DNA of 64,000 nucleotides from positions 1 to 64,000 of the forward strand of contig JASAOO010003526.1 in NCBI GenBank assembly GCA_030849075.1. Reading direction: 5' to 3'. Both the position numbers and the translations under genes were made by a program. Shown piece by piece: positions 58,684 to 64,000 of the stretch. Below the pieces are notes generated by a model, which did not search any database, was not told where the DNA came from, and was given only the letters and a program-made list of their open reading frames with translations. Positions within the stretch are counted from its first letter, which is position 1, and every line of letters begins with the position of its first letter. Origin of the DNA: Zelonia costaricensis. Taxonomy: Eukaryota; Euglenozoa; Kinetoplastea; Trypanosomatida; Trypanosomatidae.

Positions 58684-59725
58684 GAGAAGCGTGTGTGCCT
58701 GCGCCTGTACGTGTGTGTGCGTGTGTGTGTGTTCGTGTGCTCACGTGGCCGAGTACGCCTTCTCCTTCTCCCCGCTTACTTCCCTGTTTCCTCTCTTCGT
58801 TGACATGTAGACTCTCACGAGCGGACGCCTTGCCGCCAGCAGCCGTGTGTGAAGTCGTGTCTTTCTTCACCTTCCGTTGCCCCCGTCCACCCTTCCCGCT
58901 CTCTTCTTCTTCCCCCACGAGTGGGGAAGGACGCGCAGGTGATGGGCAACTGCACGATTTGGAAAACGTTTGCTGGAACGCTGCTGGAAGTCAACGAGAC
59001 AACCCGAGAAGGCGCGCCTTCGTGTACTTGTGAGAAGAAAGGGAAGCGGGTGTGAGGAGAGGGGGGAGGAGGAGGAGCAGGGAGGGAGGCTGCGCTGCAA
59101 GGCGTGTGCTTTCCCGTACCACTGAGGCGCCCTTACAACTCCCCCGAACTCGCAGGCACCCGCTGATGCCCCAAAATGGCGAGGATGCAGCAACGCGGCG
59201 TGTCCTCCGCTCTCTGGCTGCGTGCGCGATTGCGCGTCTTGCACCCTGTTGTAGCACGGCTGCCCCGTCCACTCTCGTTTTCCTCTCTCCCTCGCCCTCG
59301 CGTTGTCTCACACAAACGCCCTTCTCTCCTGCCTTCCGCTTTTGTTTTCCTTGTCGCCCCGTGACTCCCAACGCATGGCTGCAACGTGCTGTTACGTGAA
59401 GCGGCAGGTTCATCCAGACGTCCTAGGTCGACGTCCCACTTTGTACACACACAACACACCAACACAAACGCACGCACACACACTCGCGTGCCCACTTTCC
59501 CTCTGCTTTTCACCCTTATTCAATTCTCCACCACGTGTGTCGCCACCCTTACCCCCCCCTCCCCCCCCCGCGACACGCCTCGCCCGTTCAGCAGCTGCAT
59601 CGCTTTGCTGTTCGGCTTCCTTCGAGATCTCTGTGCGGGGACTGCCTGACGAGACGGCGTCGAAGCGGCGTCACTTTTCGGTTTGCTTGTCCGCCTCTTC
59701 TCCCCCGGAGAAACATTCAAGCCCC
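58684..59725. other. Intergenic/UTR region, no gene seen
   Basis: 1.04 kb with a GT tract right after the stop of the preceding gene (58710-58740), a CA-rich tract at 59444-59482, and C-runs at 59550-59569. Confidence 0.7.
59680..59710 (+). promoter_or_regulatory. Predicted trans-splice acceptor for RICTOR-like gene
   Basis: The C/T tract 59682-59706 ends with GGAG (AG 59709-59710), 15 nt before the ATG. Upstream tracts at 59550-59625 could supply a longer 5' UTR. Confidence 0.45.
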
Positions 59726-62700
59726 ATGGCGACGGCGGCGATGCCCAAGGAGGCGGTGGAGGTGCTGCAACAGTACACCATTGACCTCAAGGACTTCAAC
59801 AAGGCCCGTGTGCGGTACAACGCGGTGCTGCAGAAGGAGCTGATGCCGCCCGCCGAGGAGGAGGGCAACGCCGACGTCTTGGCCGCCACCCACGCCGCCC
59901 AGGACCAGCTGCGCGCCGCCTGGCAGGAGTACATCGCCTCGGTGCAGCAGTACTTCAGCCGCGTCGTGCGATCCACACTCGGCGAGCTCCTCGTCGACCC
60001 CTCGCGGCGCGCCTCCGCTGTCGGCATCTCTGCCAACGACGTGGGCAGCATTGCCGCCTCCAAGGCGTCGCGCGAGGAGAACTCAGGCCCGCTCGCCGGC
60101 TCCAGCCCCGCCTCGTCGCCCAGAAGCGCCGCACGCCCCAACGCCGGCCGCCTTTCCCTCAGCGCCAACACCATCAGTATTCCCGTCCCGGGCAGCGGCG
60201 GGCTCGGCGGGGGCGCCGTCACTGGGGCTGGCTCGGTCTCGGACCTGAACAGCCGTGCCGAGCGGCTCAGCGACTTCTGCGCGCTGTGCGAGAAGTGGTA
60301 CGTGAACAACGAGGTTGTCTTTGAACTGCCAGAGCCGGGGGCGCTGGCGCGGTTGGCGGCGGCGGCGGTGGCCTCGGTGAGTCGCCTCCTGCGTCTGCTC
60401 GGCATGCGAGTGGCGTGCGTGTGCGCCGGCAGCAGCGCCTTTCTGCGTGCCTTCATGGGGGACGCCGAGGCGGTCCGCTGGGCTGCCTTCTGCGGCGACC
60501 GCGGCCTCAACGCGGAGGTCGACGCGCTGCTGGCGCTGATGGATCGCGTGCTGCAGCTCAACCTTGCGGACCCCAAGGCCTTCCCCCGAGTGCCCTTTGG
60601 CTGGCTCTACCGGCTCGGCTCGCTGCTCGAGCACCCCGACTCCGTCGCCAGCGCGCTGCCGAAGCGCCGCAGCGCTGCCGTGCGGGTGGCGCTCCAGCTG
60701 CTGCGCCACCGCACGGACCAGGCGACAGCGATGGGACTGCACAACATACTGCTCAACGCGTGCATCGAGCCGAACGGGTGCGTGACACCGGACGAGGCGC
60801 AGCTGGTGGTGCGCACGCTGCTGGACCTCTTTGACGCCCCCAGCACGCGGCAGTACCTTAAAATCACCGACCTGCGTACGCTCTTCGCGCCCTTTCTGTC
60901 GACCGCCGAGTCGAGCGGGGTGGCGCTGCTGACGATGCAGAACAACGCGAAGAACCTCATCGTGACGGTTCTCTGCACGTGGGTGGGCAACTTGTGGGTC
61001 AGCTCCGAGGTGGCCGGGCTGCGCTCGCTGATCGACGTCCTGCACCTGCCCGGCTCGCTCGACACGAAGATGGTCATCATCACGCTCTTCAACAAGCTGC
61101 TGACTCGCCTCGCCCCCCACCGCGGGATTGGGCCGATGGACACGTGGAAGGGCTTCGAGGACGACCGCCTGCGCAAGGCGGCACTCGACGCGGAGCTGGC
61201 CGAGGCCATGGAGGCCGACGCTGGCAGCAGCGTGCCAACCGAGTCGCAGTACGCGACGAACAGCAGCTTCTTGTGCGACTTCACCCTGACGGACTCCGGC
61301 GGCAGCGGTGGCTCGGCGCTGTTCGACGACTTCATTCCCACCACCAAGGCTCTCGGCTATCACGTCATGGACCCGCTGCTGGGGCGCGTGCTGATGTGCC
61401 TCAACTACCACGGCCTCCCCTACGCGCTGACCCAGGTCATGCAGACGGTGAACAAGAACCGCGTCATCACGGCGGCGGCGTCGAGTCTGCTGCAGGACAT
61501 TTTTGTGCTCATGGACACGGTGCTGCCCCAGGTCATCGTCTTCAAGCTGCACGAGGCCTTCAACAAGGCGGTTGGCCGGCTGGCAAACGACGGCAGTCTC
61601 TTCGTGGGCGGCCTCACCTCGCAGCTCTTCCGCAGCTACAAAAAGAACGGCGGCGTGGGCGGCGGCGGCGGCACAATGGAGCCGGTGGCAACGACGACGT
61701 CGACCATTCAGATGCCCATCACCGCACTCAACACACCCGGCACACTCGACGTCGACGACGTCACCTTTGCCACAATGCTGCAGGATGCGAAGGTGGACCG
61801 CTCAAAGGGCTGCCAGACGTGGGCCTTCGACATCCTCGTGACGCTGGTGCAGGGCCCGCTGCACCTGCCCCGGCGCTTCCGAGCCGCACGCGACCTCGTC
61901 GAGACACTCGTGCTCTTCTTCACGCCGTCCGCGCAGTCGAGCACGCCGCTCGTCCGGTCCACCTTCATCGCGCTTCCTCCCGACGCGGTGTCGCCGCAGG
62001 TGTGTGTGCTCGGCGTGGAGCTGATCGATCTCCTGCTGAGCACGCGGGAGGGGGCTGCACTGCTGGAGCACATCGGCTTTGTGACGGCCGTGTCGCAGAT
62101 GCTCAAGGAGGTGCGCATCGGCAAGCCCGTTGTCCTGCGCCGCGCCGTGGTCACCACGCGCGTTGGGCAGGCGCTGCTGCGCATGGCGGGTCGCATGTCG
62201 GCCCACGCCAACGGTCTGCTGCTCATGCGCGACCACGGCATCTACTCACTCGTCGACAGCATGTTCTGGAAGCTCAAGGGCCCGCGACTGGAGAGTCCCA
62301 CGGAGGAGGACACCCTACACGACGTGTGCTACCAGCTGCTGCAGTACCTGTACCTAGGTGCCGTGCCCAACTACGGCGTCTGCGAGGACATCCGCCACAC
62401 CTTCCGCACCGCGCTGACAAACCCGAGCAACACCATCCGGCTGTGCGCGGCCCAGCAGCTTAAGAAGGCGGTCTGGCGCGACCTGTCCACGTCGATGAAG
62501 TGGGGCATCGAGACGCTGCTGCAAGCGCTGCACGACGACTTCTTCAGCGTCATCGAGAGCGCCTTCAAGCTTCTGCTCAGCATCTGCCTCTGCTCCGACG
62601 AGGGCCTTGACTACGTGATCGAGTGCTTCCCGACAGTGCTCATGGAGAGCGAGGTGATACTGAGCCACGCGAAGCAGCTCCGGCTCGACGTGTTGCTCTA

Positions 62701-64000
62701 CCGCGTGGCCAGCCGGCCTGCGGGGTTTCGCTTCCTGCAGTGTTACGGTTGGGTGGAGAAGGAGCTGCAGCGGTGGGAGGCGACGGAGTCGGTGCAGTAC
62801 ACGATTATGCTGGAGCGCCTGCAGTGCGCCGACGGAGGTGCCGCGGGGGCGGGGGCTGCCGCTGGCCCTGCCGGCGCGGGCGTCCGCACCGCCTCCACGA
62901 CCGCGGGTGGTGGCCGCTCGGGGGCGGGCAGCATGTTCATGTCGCCCACCGGCAGCGACCCGTCGCGCCGGCACGCGCGGTCTTACTCGGACACCCTCGG
63001 CGCGATGTACGGCCGCGGCGCGGGCAACGCCTCGTACCTTCCGCTGCTCACCGCCGCCGCCGCCTCTGGCGCCAACTTCTTCCCGGTGCACTTCGCCGCC
63101 GTGCTGTGCAGCTCCGTCGAGGGGTGTGCGATGTTCCGGCATAGCAAGCTGTGGACCCGGTCGGTGCAGCGCCTGCTGGAGCAGCCGCTGCCGCCGGACA
63201 TCGTCTACGACGACTCGCTGAGCGACGAGGATGACACGAGCTCGGGCGACAGCAGTGACGACGAGTTCGGCGTCACCACCGACGCCACGCGGTACATGCG
63301 GCAGCAGCAGCAGCAGCAGGCCCAGGGCGGGCAGCAGCAACAGGGCGGGCGCGCTGCGAACGGGACGAGCACCGCGTACTTCAACAACGGCATCGGTGGT
63401 GGCGGCGTCGGTGGCGGCGGGCTCGGGGCCGGCGGCGCGTCGATCCCGGCGCACGGCACACTGGCCAACTCGGCCGCCGTCCCGCACTTCAGCGTGGCGG
63501 CCGACTACATGACCAACTCGATGAGCGCCGGGGCGCGGGGCCGCGACGGGCTGCGCGCCGGCCCGGGCACCTCTCCCGGCAACACGAACGGCGGCATTGG
63601 TGGCGGCTTCGGGGTGAGCGGGGGCGCTGTGAACGGCAACATGGGTGGCGGTGGGGCGCTCGGCTACGGCGCTGGTGGGGCTGGCGGCGGCTTCGGGGCC
63701 TCGGACCCGACCAACATGGCCACGGCGCGCGAGATCGAGCTGCTGAAGAAGGGCTATCTGTCTGCGCCGTCCTCCAAGATCATCTCTGCCTCGCGCTTCT
63801 ACAAGTCCTCTGGTCAGTCCTTCTCACTCGACTGCGTCGGCGACATCGTGACGCTGAAGGACGCCATTTTGTGCGTCGCCGAGGTGGGCTCGACGGAGGT
63901 CGGCTTCGGACTCGTGCTCTCCGTGCCCGGGCTGCAGCGCCGCTTCATCGCACTCTCTCGCTTCGCCTCCACCATTTCGGTGCGCTGCGTGGCGCTGCTC
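59726..64000 (+). CDS. RICTOR/AVO3-like TORC2 subunit, 3' end beyond window
   Basis: 1425 residues from ATG at 59726, open to the last base with no stop. The N-terminal half is helical-repeat sequence: LHNILLNACIEPNG, KMVIITLFNKLLTRLAP, MDPLLGRVLMCLNYHGLPYA and LGVELIDLLLSTREGAALLEHIG. The last resembles the Rictor middle domain 'TQEG..FL' helix. The FKLLLSICLCSDEGLDYVIE helices follow. Around residues 1185-1340 is a low-complexity insert: an acidic Ser/Asp patch, Gln runs (RQQQQQQAQGGQQQQGG) and Gly/Ala stretches. Afterwards comes LKDAILCVAEVGSTEVGFGL (about 1372-1391), which matches the Rictor_V motif 'LKAALWA.GH.GS...G'. The family member AVO3 is known in trypanosomes as a TORC2 partner. 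It is a cytosolic scaffold for TOR2 kinase. Confidence 0.78.
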   Translation, partial: MATAAMPKEAVEVLQQYTIDLKDFNKARVRYNAVLQKELMPPAEEEGNADVLAATHAAQDQLRAAWQEYIASVQQYFSRVVRSTLGELLVDPSRRASAVGISANDVGSIAASKASREENSGPLAGSSPASSPRSAARPNAGRLSLSANTISIPVPGSGGLGGGAVTGAGSVSDLNSRAERLSDFCALCEKWYVNNEVVFELPEPGALARLAAAAVASVSRLLRLLGMRVACVCAGSSAFLRAFMGDAEAVRWAAFCGDRGLNAEVDALLALMDRVLQLNLADPKAFPRVPFGWLYRLGSLLEHPDSVASALPKRRSAAVRVALQLLRHRTDQATAMGLHNILLNACIEPNGCVTPDEAQLVVRTLLDLFDAPSTRQYLKITDLRTLFAPFLSTAESSGVALLTMQNNAKNLIVTVLCTWVGNLWVSSEVAGLRSLIDVLHLPGSLDTKMVIITLFNKLLTRLAPHRGIGPMDTWKGFEDDRLRKAALDAELAEAMEADAGSSVPTESQYATNSSFLCDFTLTDSGGSGGSALFDDFIPTTKALGYHVMDPLLGRVLMCLNYHGLPYALTQVMQTVNKNRVITAAASSLLQDIFVLMDTVLPQVIVFKLHEAFNKAVGRLANDGSLFVGGLTSQLFRSYKKNGGVGGGGGTMEPVATTTSTIQMPITALNTPGTLDVDDVTFATMLQDAKVDRSKGCQTWAFDILVTLVQGPLHLPRRFRAARDLVETLVLFFTPSAQSSTPLVRSTFIALPPDAVSPQVCVLGVELIDLLLSTREGAALLEHIGFVTAVSQMLKEVRIGKPVVLRRAVVTTRVGQALLRMAGRMSAHANGLLLMRDHGIYSLVDSMFWKLKGPRLESPTEEDTLHDVCYQLLQYLYLGAVPNYGVCEDIRHTFRTALTNPSNTIRLCAAQQLKKAVWRDLSTSMKWGIETLLQALHDDFFSVIESAFKLLLSICLCSDEGLDYVIECFPTVLMESEVILSHAKQLRLDVLLYRVASRPAGFRFLQCYGWVEKELQRWEATESVQYTIMLERLQCADGGAAGAGAAAGPAGAGVRTASTTAGGGRSGAGSMFMSPTGSDPSRRHARSYSDTLGAMYGRGAGNASYLPLLTAAAASGANFFPVHFAAVLCSSVEGCAMFRHSKLWTRSVQRLLEQPLPPDIVYDDSLSDEDDTSSGDSSDDEFGVTTDATRYMRQQQQQQAQGGQQQQGGRAANGTSTAYFNNGIGGGGVGGGGLGAGGASIPAHGTLANSAAVPHFSVAADYMTNSMSAGARGRDGLRAGPGTSPGNTNGGIGGGFGVSGGAVNGNMGGGGALGYGAGGAGGGFGASDPTNMATAREIELLKKGYLSAPSSKIISASRFYKSSGQSFSLDCVGDIVTLKDAILCVAEVGSTEVGFGLVLSVPGLQRRFIALSRFASTISVRCVALL

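Noticed and set aside
60083..61552. Long antisense and alternate-frame ORFs inside the RICTOR-like gene (also plus 60979-62463)
   Set aside because: They lie within a well-supported gene and have arginine/alanine-rich mirror composition with no domain pattern.

Overview
The window is from a trypanosomatid (kinetoplastid) nuclear chromosome, most likely the Leishmania lineage. The evidence is intronless, GC-rich genes packed head-to-tail in two long same-strand arrays, long UTRs full of GT/CA microsatellites, pyrimidine-tract-plus-AG trans-splice signals, and kinetoplastid-type mitochondrial and flagellar proteins. From memory, the order coronin / acid phosphatase / SIR2 / CCT-gamma resembles Leishmania chromosome 23; this was not checked.

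Layout. Positions 1 to about 25.8 kb are a leftward (minus-strand) polycistron of eight genes. Read in transcription order away from the switch they are: a 460-aa coiled-coil protein, a Cep162-like coiled-coil protein, a papain-family cysteine peptidase, a 1406-aa coiled-coil protein ending in a DPF motif, an EB1-family microtubule plus-end protein, a Stealth-family sugar-phosphate transferase, a DUF229 alkaline-phosphatase-superfamily membrane protein, and the N-terminus of a type II membrane protein cut by the window edge. From 30.7 kb to the end is a rightward (plus-strand) polycistron of thirteen genes: a small single-TM protein, coronin, mitoribosomal uS9m, TMEM234, a membrane acid phosphatase, an RsmH/METTL15-like rRNA methyltransferase, a SIRT4-type sirtuin, CCT-gamma, a kinetoplast-associated-protein-like basic protein, a PPR/SAP protein, an RPGRIP1L homologue, an unknown low-complexity protein, and a RICTOR/AVO3-like TORC2 subunit that runs off the end.

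Between the arrays (25.8-30.7 kb) is a divergent strand-switch region, the expected bidirectional Pol II start zone. It has no convincing gene. It shows a sharp inversion of strand composition near 28.8 kb, so the non-template strand is G/T-rich in both directions, and it carries long G/C homopolymers.

The main finding is a pair of about 500-bp retroposons (27.52-28.03 kb and 39.28-39.79 kb, both on the minus strand). They are about 96% identical with no net indel. The second is flanked by a 12-13 bp target-site duplication and has an A-rich 3' tail. Each begins with two tandem copies of the roughly 70-nt signature shared by trypanosomatid ingi/L1Tc/SIDER elements, including an HDV-ribozyme-like arrangement. 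This is the architecture of Leishmania SIDER2, but the copies are much less decayed than SIDERs usually are, which suggests recent mobilisation.

Two functional groupings stand out. The minus arm is rich in cytoskeletal and coiled-coil proteins (EB1, Cep162-like, two others) and secretory-pathway membrane enzymes (Stealth, DUF229). The plus arm is rich in probable mitochondrial expression factors (uS9m, RsmH-like, sirtuin, KAP-like, PPR/SAP).
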